Source of the DNA: Bedellia somnulentella
Lineage: Eukaryota; Arthropoda; Insecta; Lepidoptera; Bedelliidae
Assembly: GCA_963576735.1 (NCBI GenBank)
Contig: OY755171.1
Span: 9,610,001 to 9,674,000, forward strand
Reading direction: 5' to 3'
DNA length: 64,000 nt
Below, one piece after another: positions 10,088 to 19,725 of the stretch. Both the position numbers and the translations under genes were made by a program. The notes beneath the pieces are model-generated. The model saw only the letters and a list, made by a program, of their open reading frames with translations, was not told the DNA's origin and searched no databases. Positions within the stretch are counted from its first letter, which is position 1. Every line of letters starts with the position of its first letter.

Positions 10088-11284
10088 ATGAATAGTGAAA
10101 CAAACGAAAATCCGGTAGAAAACTCTACCCCTATCAGACAGCGCAAGCGCAGTTCGCGCTCAGCGTCTAGCAGCGGCTCTGAAAGCTCCTGTGAGGGTTC
10201 ACCGCTTAACAAACGACGAAGAAGAAGTCTGTCTAGCACTGAATCTAGCCTGGATAGACGTTTTGAGGTACTTTCACAACAGCTGGTAAGTCATATAAAC
10301 AATTTCTTACAAGCCAGCTATGCCAGTAGTGTACAAACGAGTCAGGGAAAATACTTAAATTCTCAGACAGCTGCAGGTACCTCTGCGGTTTTTAACACGG
10401 GTGCTCCATTGATCCCTAGCACTTCGACTATTAGTGATTTCCTACGACCACCAACAGTGACAGAACAAGGTTTTAAAGATATTGCTGAGTTGGAGGTTTC
10501 TGTTAAAGAACCAGCTGTGCCACCAGCCAATCCACAACGTGTACTAAAAATAAGTGAAATGCAAAGATTTGATAAACCAGATTGGGGTAGTGTACGATAT
10601 TCTGACGTCCAAAAGAAATACGTAGCCTTTCCAGCTTTTACCGATTTAAGAGTAAATGGAGAACTGCGGCGCTTCGAAGGGCCCACTACTTCTTCAAGCT
10701 GGTATAAAATAGAACGCAGCCTAGCTGCTCTATCAAATGCGTTTTTAGCCCAGAATGAGTCAGTTAATCTAGCGCTCCAGAGCCTTATTGACTGGTCTTC
10801 GGGAATCGGGGACCAACTTACCCCAAATGGACTTTACGAAAAACTCAACAGTCTCTTTGGTAAAGATTCCAGTTACAAGAATGTATCGCATGACATTCTC
10901 CAAATAATATGTGGGAAGAGAGCGGAAGTACTGCAATCGCGACGTGATTATATCTTAAAAAACGTAAATGGAAAATTTTTAAAACAAGATATAGCAAACA
11001 TTCCTCCATCATCTGAATATCTATTCAACCCAAAATGTTTATCAGATTATGTTCAAAAAATAGGGGGAGTTGAAAAACTCGGAAAACGTCCAGATCCCTC
11101 TCAGAATCCCGCGAGTTCTAAACGCATTCTGTCTCCAATACCGACTTCTTCCTTTCGTGCCCCCGCGAGTAAATCTTCCCATAAATATGATGCAAGCTCG
11201 AGACGTGAGCCACAACATTTTAGAGGTAAGAAAAACGGGGGGAGGGGCGCAAAAAGAGTGTCAAATAAATCTGATAAAAAATGA
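10088..11284 (+). CDS. DIRS ORF1, gag-like protein (398 aa)
   Basis: First ORF of the DIRS element, starting about 350 bp inside the left repeat. It has a Ser/Arg-rich N-terminal third (residues 18-55, including RRRR and SSxxSS runs) and a middle part with KPDWGSVRYSDVQKKY, and the C terminus is again Lys/Arg-rich (GKKNGGRGAKR). No zinc knuckle is visible, which is usual for DIRS gag-like proteins. Its role by analogy is RNA binding and particle assembly. It overlaps the RT frame at its 3' end. Function is inferred from position and composition. Confidence 0.8.
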   Translation: MNSETNENPVENSTPIRQRKRSSRSASSSGSESSCEGSPLNKRRRRSLSSTESSLDRRFEVLSQQLVSHINNFLQASYASSVQTSQGKYLNSQTAAGTSAVFNTGAPLIPSTSTISDFLRPPTVTEQGFKDIAELEVSVKEPAVPPANPQRVLKISEMQRFDKPDWGSVRYSDVQKKYVAFPAFTDLRVNGELRRFEGPTTSSSWYKIERSLAALSNAFLAQNESVNLALQSLIDWSSGIGDQLTPNGLYEKLNSLFGKDSSYKNVSHDILQIICGKRAEVLQSRRDYILKNVNGKFLKQDIANIPPSSEYLFNPKCLSDYVQKIGGVEKLGKRPDPSQNPASSKRILSPIPTSSFRAPASKSSHKYDASSRREPQHFRGKKNGGRGAKRVSNKSDKK

Positions 11285-13160
11285 CTATATAAATTTTTCG
11301 GGGGGCTGTCTAAGGCGGTATCACGACATTTGGATTCAATTTCATCCGCCGCAGACCATACTAAAATTAATTTCGGGAATTCGAATACCATTCACCAAGA
11401 AGCCCCCTCTGGTATTCCCGACAATGGAGGTAATGGCACAGTTTCAAACTCCGACAACTCCTCAACTCTCTTTCGAGATTCAAACACTTTTGAGTTGCCA
11501 TGTTATAGAACCAGCACCACGCACCCCTTCCTTCATTTCACCAATGTTCTTAAGACCCAAGGACAACGGCAAACACAGGCTGATATTCAACCTAAAAGCC
11601 TTGAATCAGTTTTTGGAACCCAAACCATTCCGTTTGTTCCACCACCATCGGGTCCCGCACTTCCTACAACCGGGAGATTGGATGGTGAAGATAGATCTCA
11701 GCCAAGCCTACTATCATTTGGCAATAAAAGAGGAGCACAGGTGCTTTCTCAGGATCAGCTACGACAACAAGCTGATGCAAATGACTTGTCTGCCTTTCGG
11801 CCTCTCAGTGGCTCCTCGTATTTTTGCCTCAGTGACCAATTGGACCGCAGAAGTGTTACGACGAGCAGGCTTACGCATAGCAGTTTTTCTCGACGATTAC
11901 ATTCTGGTCCACCAAGACAAGGGGGTTCTATTGCACCAGGTACATCAAGCCCAAAACTTTCTTACGAAACTGGGCTGGTTTATAAACTTAGAGAAATCGA
12001 TGACTATTCCAACCCAGAATATAGAGTATTTAGGGATAAACTGGAACACTCAAACAGGTTACAAGGCGTTACCGTCCGACAAAATCGTGAAGATTCACCA
12101 AAACCTATCGACTCGCATCATTGCTGGCAGTTGGACCCTCAAGCAGGCGCAACGCCTCTTAGGGATTCTCAACTTTGCGACCTTCATCACCCCTCGGGGA
12201 AGATTGCATTGCCGAGCGATGCAGCGACACTGCTCGATACTAAGGAAAGCTCCGAAAAAGACACATCCGTTTCCAGACGATGTTCAAGAAGAGCTTCTGT
12301 GGTGGGTAGAAAATGTCGATCAGCGAAGTCGAATTCATCCGAAGATGCGCACAACCAACTATGTCATCACGGATGCATCCGATGTCCGATGGGGAGCTGT
12401 GGTAAACAACAGGAGAATTCACGGCGTCTGGGATCTGAAACAACAGAATTGGCACTGCAATCGAAAAGAGCTCTACGCAGTAATAGCAGCAGTCTCCAGC
12501 GAAGGAAGTACTTTGGCACACTCAAATGTCATTCTGCAGAGCGACAACAAGACTGTGGTGGCCTACATAAAAAAGGAAGGAGGGACCAAGTCGCGCCACC
12601 TCAACGAGCTGACCAAGACGTTGTTGACTCTGGCGGATCGCCTCGACATAACAATCATCCCGCATTACCTTCCAGGGATCTACAACAACGAGGCAGATCA
12701 ACTATCAAGGAATCGAGAGGGCTCCGAGTGGCATCTACAAAGCGAGGCAACATCGGAAATCTTTCTACGATGGGGTTACCCAGACGTGGACTTATTTGCC
12801 TCGAAAACAGCGCACGTAGTTCCAAACTATGTCTCGCTAGACTTGGCAGACTCGAAAGCTTACTTTCACGACGCGTTCAGCAGATCCTGGACATTCGACC
12901 TGGCTTGGATATTTCCACCACCCAGCCTTCTTCCTCGGGTTTTAAGCCATCTCAACACGTCCGGGGGTCGTTACATAATAATAGCCCCAAAATGGACAAA
13001 ACCCTTTTGGCTGCCGGACCTGAAAAACAGAGCACTGACGACACCTCTCAAGATACCGAACCTCGAACTCAACCTAATAGACACGAAAACGAAGCGGGCT
13101 CCCCCACAAATCAGTCACCTGAAGTTCGAAGCCTGGCTCATTTCGGGTGGGATTCCCTAA
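11187..13160 (+). CDS. DIRS ORF2, reverse transcriptase - RNase H - methylase-like
   Basis: Copies element RNA into DNA. The frame is open from 11070, but the first ATG is 11187, inside ORF1 in another frame. RT motifs run PMFLRPKDNGKHRLIFNLK, then DLSQAYYHL, then LPFGLSVAPRIF, with VFLDDYILV as the catalytic DD box and YLGINW after it. RNase H follows with ITDASDVRWGAVV (D), NRKELYAV (E) and LQSDNKTVVAY (D). The C-terminal part, with PDVDLFAS, DAFSRSWTFD and IFPPPSLL, matches the methylase-like region of DIRS elements. No stop interrupts it. The last ~170 bases overlap ORF3. Confidence 0.92.
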   Translation: MMQARDVSHNILEVRKTGGGAQKECQINLIKNDYINFSGGCLRRYHDIWIQFHPPQTILKLISGIRIPFTKKPPLVFPTMEVMAQFQTPTTPQLSFEIQTLLSCHVIEPAPRTPSFISPMFLRPKDNGKHRLIFNLKALNQFLEPKPFRLFHHHRVPHFLQPGDWMVKIDLSQAYYHLAIKEEHRCFLRISYDNKLMQMTCLPFGLSVAPRIFASVTNWTAEVLRRAGLRIAVFLDDYILVHQDKGVLLHQVHQAQNFLTKLGWFINLEKSMTIPTQNIEYLGINWNTQTGYKALPSDKIVKIHQNLSTRIIAGSWTLKQAQRLLGILNFATFITPRGRLHCRAMQRHCSILRKAPKKTHPFPDDVQEELLWWVENVDQRSRIHPKMRTTNYVITDASDVRWGAVVNNRRIHGVWDLKQQNWHCNRKELYAVIAAVSSEGSTLAHSNVILQSDNKTVVAYIKKEGGTKSRHLNELTKTLLTLADRLDITIIPHYLPGIYNNEADQLSRNREGSEWHLQSEATSEIFLRWGYPDVDLFASKTAHVVPNYVSLDLADSKAYFHDAFSRSWTFDLAWIFPPPSLLPRVLSHLNTSGGRYIIIAPKWTKPFWLPDLKNRALTTPLKIPNLELNLIDTKTKRAPPQISHLKFEAWLISGGIP

Positions 13161-14122
13161 CTAGTTCCTGGTCATCTGAAGAAAAACAGCTCTTAGCATC
13201 GTGTTGGAGACCTTCAACTCGAACAACCTATGCTCCTATCTGGGAGAGATGGTCGAGGTGGTGTCATACAAATAGTATAAATTCACAGTTACCACAACCT
13301 AACGATGTGGCAAGATACTTAGCATATTTACATGTCACTGAAGGGCTAGCCTATCGTACGATTCTTGTACATAAATCAGTCATTGCTTCAGTATGTGAAA
13401 CACTGTCAGAAATTAGCATCACGTCAAACCATTTAGTAAAACATATTTTAAGAGCAATCTCGTTAGCAAAACCCGTCGCACCGAAAGCGCCAATCTGGGA
13501 TGCTAGAGTTTTCATAAGACATTTAAAGAATAACTTTCCAGACATAAATAATATATTTGAGGTATCTTCAAGAACAGCATCAATTCTACTTTTAACCTCG
13601 GGTCGTAGAGTCCACGATTTATCCCTTTTATGTTGTGATTCTGATCATTTTATTGATAGGGGTGACTCTATTATCCTTCATCCATTGTTCGGTTCAAAAA
13701 CTGATAGTGTTTCACATCGGCAATCAAGTTGGACTTTGTTAAAGGCAGACGATGTAATTATAGATCCTGTATTTTGGTTAAGGACTCTAAAACAATGCAC
13801 TCAATGCATTAGGGGATCTATAGTAAATCTATTTATTTCAGTCAGGGGAAATGTTGTTAAAGCTGCGTCACCTACTGTTATCGGGGGATGGGTAAAGAGA
13901 CAACTCAGTGAAGCAGGTGTGCAGACCTCACCAGGTAGCTTAAGGTCTGCCGTTGCTTCATTGAACTGGTTAGAAAAATATCCTATTAACGATATATTGG
14001 CTAAAGCCAATTGGCAGCACGAAGAGACCTTTAGGAAGTATTACCAGAAATCTATAGTTGATTCTAACGATACAATAATTAACAGTGAGAAATCATTATC
14101 ATGTTTCTTTTCAGTTGATTAA
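12992..14122 (+). CDS. DIRS ORF3, tyrosine recombinase (about 376 aa)
   Basis: Integrates the circular DIRS DNA. The frame is open back to 11330, but the upstream part only shadows the RT; ATG 12992 gives a protein of normal size overlapping the RT end. The N-terminal SAM-like part has WRPSTRTTYAPIWERWSRW. The catalytic part has LLLTSGRRVHDLSLL (first Arg), SPGSLRSAVASLNW (second Arg; the usual His of HxxR is Gly here), and ANWQHEETFRKYYQKS with the nucleophile Tyr. The lack of a target duplication agrees with recombinase-mediated insertion. Confidence 0.9.
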   Translation: MDKTLLAAGPEKQSTDDTSQDTEPRTQPNRHENEAGSPTNQSPEVRSLAHFGWDSLTSSWSSEEKQLLASCWRPSTRTTYAPIWERWSRWCHTNSINSQLPQPNDVARYLAYLHVTEGLAYRTILVHKSVIASVCETLSEISITSNHLVKHILRAISLAKPVAPKAPIWDARVFIRHLKNNFPDINNIFEVSSRTASILLLTSGRRVHDLSLLCCDSDHFIDRGDSIILHPLFGSKTDSVSHRQSSWTLLKADDVIIDPVFWLRTLKQCTQCIRGSIVNLFISVRGNVVKAASPTVIGGWVKRQLSEAGVQTSPGSLRSAVASLNWLEKYPINDILAKANWQHEETFRKYYQKSIVDSNDTIINSEKSLSCFFSVD

Positions 14123-14277
14123 ATTGCTAAATTAATATAAATATTAGGTTAATTTTGAACTTCTTACTTTGCCTACCTTATACTAAATAATAGTTTAACG
14201 CAGTACCTATTACACTATTTCTTTATCAGATTATTGCGTTTCATTTTTCATAGACCACCAGGAGATAACAAACAAGT

Positions 14278-14375
14278 CTCTCATATATTGGACCTCGGAC
14301 GGAACGGAACACATAATATTCAAATTTTACCTACCAATAAAATTTTTATTATGTTTCCTGAAGTCCGAGGTCCAA
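14278..14375. repeat. DIRS internal complementary region
   Basis: 14278-14314 is the reverse complement of the element's left end (about 9563-9599). 14315-14375 is the reverse complement of its right end (about 14564-14624). In DIRS models this region templates completion of the termini and circle formation. Confidence 0.88.
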
Positions 14376-14412
14376 GGTGATTTCTTCCTGGTGGACTCAT
14401 CACCATGAGATT

Positions 14413-14575
14413 AATAATGAAGAAAATCCTGAATGAACTCTATGAAGAAAACGCGGTCATTCACTTCAATCAGCTGATAACAGGTATCATAGAGTAAGAG
14501 GTAAGAAGATTCGTAGCGACCACAGAGCAACACAGTGTGTTAAAGGAAACGTACTCTCATATATTGGACCTCGGA
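14413..14575 (-). repeat. DIRS right inverted terminal repeat
   Basis: Exact 163-bp reverse complement of 9578-9740. Confidence 0.93.
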
Positions 14576-14813
14576 CTTCAGGAAACATAATAAAAATTTT
14601 ATTGGTAGGTAAAATTTGAATATTCTTTATTCATTAGTAATAATCCCCACATGAGGTTTTCATGAACAAAAAGATTTAAATTACATATTATAAAGTTAAG
14701 AAAAGTTTGAAATTGATTAACAGACACTCATTGAACATTCATGGTTGAAAACTAAACTAAATATTAGAAACTAAATATCTACAACAAAATTAACAATTTA
14801 AACAAAAAGAATG

Positions 14814-14912
14814 CATTTTAATTAAACGGTTTTATTTAGCTCACCCCGTTTGTTTTATTCTTGGGTCAAATTTAGTAATTCAAATTTCACCCTCTTCCTA
14901 TCAACCGATTAA
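14814..14912 (+). repeat. Dispersed repeat (AAACGGTTTTATTTAGC ...), inverted partner at 63848-63945
   Basis: AAACGGTTTTATTTAGCTCACCC and TTAGTAATTCAAATTTCACCC match the reverse complement of 63848-63945 with moderate divergence. It leads into the tandem array at 14975 and may be the end of the element that carries the helicase fragment. Confidence 0.55.
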
Positions 14913-14974
14913 TCTGAAATTTTGTATACACTTTGGATTTTGGTGAGAATACAATTATATTTATTCATTATTAT

Positions 14975-15290
14975 AAATTCAAGATGGCCGCCGCTACAAA
15001 ATGGCGGATAACGTAGGTTTTATCAATCTCATCAATATGGGTATCAAATGAATGTGCTCAACCAGTAGAATACAATGTACTACATAAAATTAAAATCCAA
15101 GATGGCGGCCTCTACAAAATGGCGGATAACTTAGGTTTTATATCAATCCCATCCGGCCTCTACAAAATGGCGGATAACTTAGGTTTTATATCAATCCCAT
15201 CAACATGGGTATCAAATGAAAGGTCTTAACAAGTAGAATACAATTTACTATGCAAAATTAAAATCTAAGAATGTCGCCATACAGTACACT
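14975..15290 (+). repeat. Tandem repeat of about 120 bp (CAAGATGGCGGC ... AAAATGGCGGATAAC)
   Basis: Units start near 14981, 15097 and 15266. Within the second, a 47-bp piece (GGCCTCTACAAAATGGCGGA ...) is itself duplicated in tandem at about 15107-15200. Confidence 0.75.
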
Positions 15291-15485
15291 ATACCAAATC
15301 AATATTTTAGATGGGCGCAGCCACTAAATGGCATATAATAATAAGATTTAAATTTAGAAATTGAATCTGTAACCAGCCTGAATCCACCACCCAAGTCAAG
15401 ATTTTGTATCGTGTTGAGGACTGTGTGGCGTTAGGGTGGCTAAAAATTTTACGCCGTTTGCGGTACACCACCAAAGTTAAGGTGA

Positions 15486-16124
15486 AAGGTTAAAACAATA
15501 GACAAAGCATTAAGGGTATACCCCACAAATCAACAAGTTAACGACCACAACTCTGCTGTATTGAATTTGTACAGAAATAATGGTGCTCACATTTACAAAA
15601 TAAAAGCGCAGGATCAGCTAGTACACGCCACACGAAAAGCAGACAATGTGGATATAGCTACTATAATACCAGCTGATATCAACAAAACTGGGGGTTTACC
15701 AGCGGAACTGGAAATATTTGTGGGGGCAAAAGTCATGCTACGGTCCAATATTGACGTTTCAAAGGGATTAGTAAATGGCGCTATAGGATACATCAACGAA
15801 ATCATTTGGTCTCAATTTCGTCGAACTCAAATGTATGCAACAGATGTACCTGCCGTCCGAATTGATTTCGCAAGAGACGGAGTACATCTTATACACCCGA
15901 AAGCCATACAGTTTCCAGCTAAGTACAATTACAGGACAGCTGAAAGAAGAATGTTGCCTTTAATACTATCATGGGCTTCTACAATACATAAAATGCAGGG
16001 CAGCACTGTGGATTACGTGGCTCTTAGTAGAGTCAGATCTTTGCAGGGACTACGTATAGAGGAGTTGGACTGCAATAAACTAACGGGCAAGAAACCTTGC
16101 AAAAATGAAGCACTATATGAATAA
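15486..16124 (+). pseudogene. PIF1-type helicase C-terminal fragment
   Basis: The open frame reads KALRVYPTNQQVNDHN, then LPAELEIFVGAKVMLRSNID (helicase core after the Walker motifs), GLVNGAIGYINEI, and near the end WASTIHKMQGSTVDY followed directly by VALSRVRSLQGLRIEELD. In PIF1-type helicases about 15-20 residues separate those two motifs, so an in-frame deletion is likely around 16010. No ATP-binding N-terminal half is present. The source could be a Helitron-like element or a retroposed host helicase. Confidence 0.75.
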
Positions 16125-16156
16125 AACAGAATGCGAAATAAAGACTAAAAACTAGA

Positions 16157-16924
16157 AAATAAAAATAGGTAAAAAAACTTTTTAAGTTAAACGGTTTTAT
16201 TATTAACATACGTAGGAATGTTTAAGATAAATGAACTAAAAACCTAAAAATAATAATAAAATAGATACAGTCGTGGGAATTATATACATATGCATAGACT
16301 AGACTAAAATAAAACCGTGGGGCACCTCAATTGTCTACAAATTATCGACTTAATGTGCGATAGAAGAAACGTTTAATTCGTCATTGGGCTGTTGGCCCGC
16401 AGACGGTGAGGAAATTACTTACTATTTTCTTGCTCATGGAAATTCCAATAGTCATACACTCCATGTAAATAAAAGAGATGTTTCAACTAGTTTCTCGTTG
16501 GAAATTTACACTGCTGGCTGGCGATGAATCGGTTCACTGCTTGCAGTTTGTCTTTAATCGACAAAACATATGATAAAAGTACTACTCGCTCAACACTATG
16601 AAACCCTAAAACTGGCTTATAATCGAGTTTGCTAGCTTGTTTCCACATTCTGCCCTATTTATCACATGTCCATCGTTGTCGGTTGAACAACTGCCCAATT
16701 ATAGTGTAACATTACAAAACAAACATTTTAATCAACTATTGTAGACAATTGACGTGCCCCACGGTTTTATTTTAGTCTAGTCTATGCATATGTATATAAT
16801 TCCCACGACTGTATCTATTTTATTATTATTTTTAGGTTTTTAGTACATTTATCTTAAACATTGCTCCGTATGTTAATAATAAAACCGTTTAACTTAAAAA
16901 GTTTTTTTACCTATTTTTATTTTA
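16157..16924. mobile_element. Foldback element with about 184-bp inverted arms
   Basis: Arms 16157-16340 and 16739-16924 are reverse complements with few differences (AAGTTAAACGGTTTTATTAT ..., GTCGTGGGAATTATATACAT ..., CCGTGGGGCAC). The loop is about 400 bp and shows no coding region. The AAACGGTTTTATT motif is shared with 14814 and 63940. Confidence 0.75.
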
Positions 16925-16989
16925 TGTTATGAACCTTGATGAAATGGCACAAAGTTTTAATGAAAGGAGTATATAAAAAATAAAGTTAA

Positions 16990-17355
16990 CATATAAAATT
17001 AGTAGGAAGAGGGATCCGTGTTTGTTCTGTTGTTGAATCGTGACGCATTTTGTAATCGCTCTTGTTCAACAGAAATTGTATTCTCACTTTCAGATTCATA
17101 CAATAATTGCACTCGTTAAGCCAAATAGCTGCTATCTAAAAACAATACAAAATAAATATTATTGATGCCTTAGATCGTACAACAACGAAGATAAAAGTAT
17201 TTTTTTTATAGAAAATGAGTTTAACGGAAATAACAAATTTGATAGAGCGTTTAATTACTAAGCGCGATTGAGCGCGTTGTAACTCCTCATAACTTAAATT
17301 CAAGGTTAATTGTCTTTCATTACTTTCGTCCGTGACGACTACAGGAATGTTTTCC
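16990..17355 (-). CDS. Possible small gene or transposon ORF fragment
   Basis: ATG at 17355 opens MENIPVVVTDESNERQLTLN, then LSYEELQRAQSRLV. Farther down the strand a second open piece near 17090-16993 reads SENTISVEQERLQNASRFNN. A similar LQNASRFDRRA can be read on the minus strand at about 9319-9290. This suggests two relics of one element family. I do not recognise the product, and splicing between the pieces is unproven. Confidence 0.3.
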
Positions 17356-17929
17356 ATTTTAAATAAAAAAATAAAAGCTAACAAAACACAACTATCCTAA
17401 CTTTTCAAACTTTTTTAAACGTCAGTTTGACATTTGACTCACAGTGCTAACGCTTTACAGATCCACAATCTTTTCTTGGCCGGCAGCGACTACTGGTACT
17501 ACTGTCGCCATTTTGATATTTCGGCCTGTCATTGTCAGTTAGTTCTCAACTAAATAAAATAATAGGGTGACCTACGTATATAATAAATTATCACTTTCAT
17601 TTATATTTTTTGTAGTGGAAACTTTTTTAAAGACAATTATTTTCATGATGTATCTTTTCTTATTAATAAACGCTTTTACTTCTTGTATTCAATATAAAAA
17701 TTTATGAAAATAATTATTTATTTTGTTGGTTGGTTATTTATTTAATGGTTAACACCGTCCGAAAAGTTGTGTGCGCATGACTATAGCGGTGTGGGTTACG
17801 GGAAGTGGGGAAATGCTCCCTTTCACTTCGTATACACTGATGCGTGGGCTCTAATACTAATGCGGGGATGTACCAATGTGTCATTTCTTAAGTCATAACT
17901 GTCTGACATATATATAAAAATACAAGGCA

Positions 17930-18310
17930 AATACGACGTGATAGCTTAATGGGTACAACACCGGTTAAAGTGCAAGCGACTAGTGTTCTAATCCCAGATC
18001 GGGCCTACACCAATTTGTCTTTTCTAAAGACATATGTGTGGTTAATTTATCATGGTTGTTAACGGTGAGGGAAAACATCGTGAGGAAACTCACTTGGCTG
18101 AGTTATACTAAGTCATGTGACAGTGTATTCGTACAAAACGGCGATAGGCCTGCCCCCTATCTCGTGAGTACACTGTCCATGCAAAACGTGGGTTCTCTGA
18201 ATACCAGGTGACAAAGTCACGTTATGTTCAGAAGTATTAGTGCCTCTGCCACAACCCTTCGGGGGTATTCGGCGTGAACGTTTATGTTATTTTATGTCAT
18301 ATGTTACAAG
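17930..18310 (+). repeat. SINE-B inside copy 2 of the TA element
   Basis: The tRNA-like head starts GTGATAGCTTAATGGGTACA; the tail is GTTTATGTTATTTTATG. Orthologous to the copy at 7318-7684. Confidence 0.75.
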
Positions 18311-18980
18311 GCTGTTAACAGCAATAAAAAAGTGCCCATAAATTCACTGACGCAGCAAAATGAATAACCCAAACGATATCTGATGTTTAGAATTTATTTT
18401 TCTGTGCCACTTTTTTAGGGGAACTATGTGTGAATATGCCACGTAAAAGACAGTACACGACAAGGTAAGCCTCTGATTTACAGGATTAAAAAAATGATTT
18501 TAAGTAGTTACTTACTTATTAACTCTGAGTGTCACAAATTAAGAAGAAGAAGAAGAAGAAGAAGAAAAACCGTTTGTTTGTTTGTTTCCAGTTGCACATA
18601 AACACGTAAATATTTTTACAAAATAAATGAAGGAAAAAAACATTTTGTTACGTGCAAAAAAAACAGTGTTGATCTCACATAATGCGCGAAAACAACAAAA
18701 TGGCGTCTGACTCAGCGTTGTCGTTGTGAGTTTTACCTCACAACACTGATCCTTATTCGAAATTACAAATCCTTGAGTATAAAATAATGAAACAGATTGC
18801 AGAGAAGTACAATTGGCAATGTTATCGCTAAAAGCGATCTCTTCCAGACAACATTTGGGAGGTAAGATCAGCAAATTTAGGATACACAGTCATTCGGGTA
18901 GACATATCAGACAAGGGCAAAAATAAATAAATATAATTAGCTTACATTAAAACGAACTTGTTTACTTACAATAATAGTTA

Positions 18981-19236
18981 TTACATACATACATACATAT
19001 ACTCACGGCTGTAAATCCCTAGAAGTGGTAGCCAGAGCTAAGGAACTAGAAACTCCTCAGCCACTTTTGGAAAGTTGAGTTGGGTAAAGATGGTAAAAAA
19101 ATGAAGATTATTGGTGATGGGTCTCCAACCGCATCGCCCAAAAATCTCTTAAAAGCCCCAATACCGTTAGTCGCCTCTTACGTACACCCACCGGCAGAAA
19201 TGGGGTAGTGCTATTCTAAGCCGACACTACACAGCA
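18981..19236 (-). repeat. SINE-A inside copy 2 of the TA element
   Basis: Full-length copy on the minus strand with a (CATA)n tail at 18981 on the plus reading. Orthologous to 6631-6872. Confidence 0.8.
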
Positions 19237-19599
19237 ACTAGTTATTAATTAAATGAATATTATATAGATTGTTTTATTAAGACATTTCAATACATACATA
19301 AGTTAGTATGTATGATGTTAAATTATTTCCCTTATAATGGTTAATTTTTATTTACTGGCAATACTAATATTGATGGCAGCAACGCCCTTACCGGCCAAGA
19401 AAAGATTGTGGATCTATATTGCAATATCGTTGTAATCGCAAAATGGCGCCGGTAATGACGTCATATATGACGTCACGCGGGATTTCGTAAGCGCGCTAAC
19501 GTCCATTCGGACCAAGATTTAGCGTGCTGACAGTGATAAAATCGATTTTATCGTCATTCGGACCGCGGTGCAAGAAGAGTAGTGAATTGATATGGTGCA

Positions 19600-19725
19600 T
19601 GGAAGTACTTTTAAATAGGAATGCGCTGGGGCGTCCTAAAGTGTCCTGAACAAGGGTGACTAAATAGATAGCTGTGTCTCGTTTTAAGTAGGGTGTCCAC
19701 TGTTGGTGTTTTAATGAGAGTGGAG
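19600..19725 (-). repeat. Dispersed repeat fragment (AAAACACCAACAG...ACGAGACAC)
   Basis: A diverged reverse copy of the segment repeated at 21368-21496 and 24108-24227. A shorter relic lies at 62620-62690. Confidence 0.5.

Larger units (their letters stand above)
9563..14624 (+). mobile_element. Complete DIRS retrotransposon (tyrosine recombinase type)
   Basis: It has inverted terminal repeats of 163 bp (9578-9740 and 14413-14575) that match base for base, short unequal end extensions outside them, and an internal complementary region at 14278-14375 whose two halves are the reverse complements of the left and right ends. Three overlapping ORFs (gag-like, RT-RNase H-methylase-like, tyrosine recombinase) are all open. 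There is no target duplication: the flanks rejoin as ...TTTATT|CTTTATT..., restoring the SINE tail. This is textbook DIRS structure. Intact ORFs and identical repeats suggest recent activity. Ends are certain to about 4 bp because of a shared ATT. Confidence 0.93.
17458..19416 (-). mobile_element. TA-flanked inverted-repeat DNA element, copy 2
   Basis: Reverse-orientation partner of 6449-8165, with the same ends (CAGATCCACAATC; the right end has one G-to-A change) and TA flanks at 17456 and 19417. It contains the same SINE-B (17930-18310, plus) and SINE-A (18981-19236, minus) at matching sites. It is about 240 bp longer because of 18540-18780, which copy 1 lacks; that segment starts with an (AAG)n run. 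Confidence 0.8.

Noticed and set aside
10363..10686. Minus-strand ORF inside the DIRS gag-like gene
   Set aside because: Shadow of the coding strand; no motif.
11330..12991. Long upstream extension of the tyrosine recombinase frame (a 930-codon ORF)
   Set aside because: It overlaps the RT-RNase H frame, is Ser/Arg-rich without motifs, and a start at 12992 gives a recombinase of normal size.
8166..17457. One giant composite transposon bounded by the two inverted TA elements
   Set aside because: Each TA element has both of its own ends and TA flanks, and the DIRS between them has its own clean insertion site, so independent insertions explain the layout.
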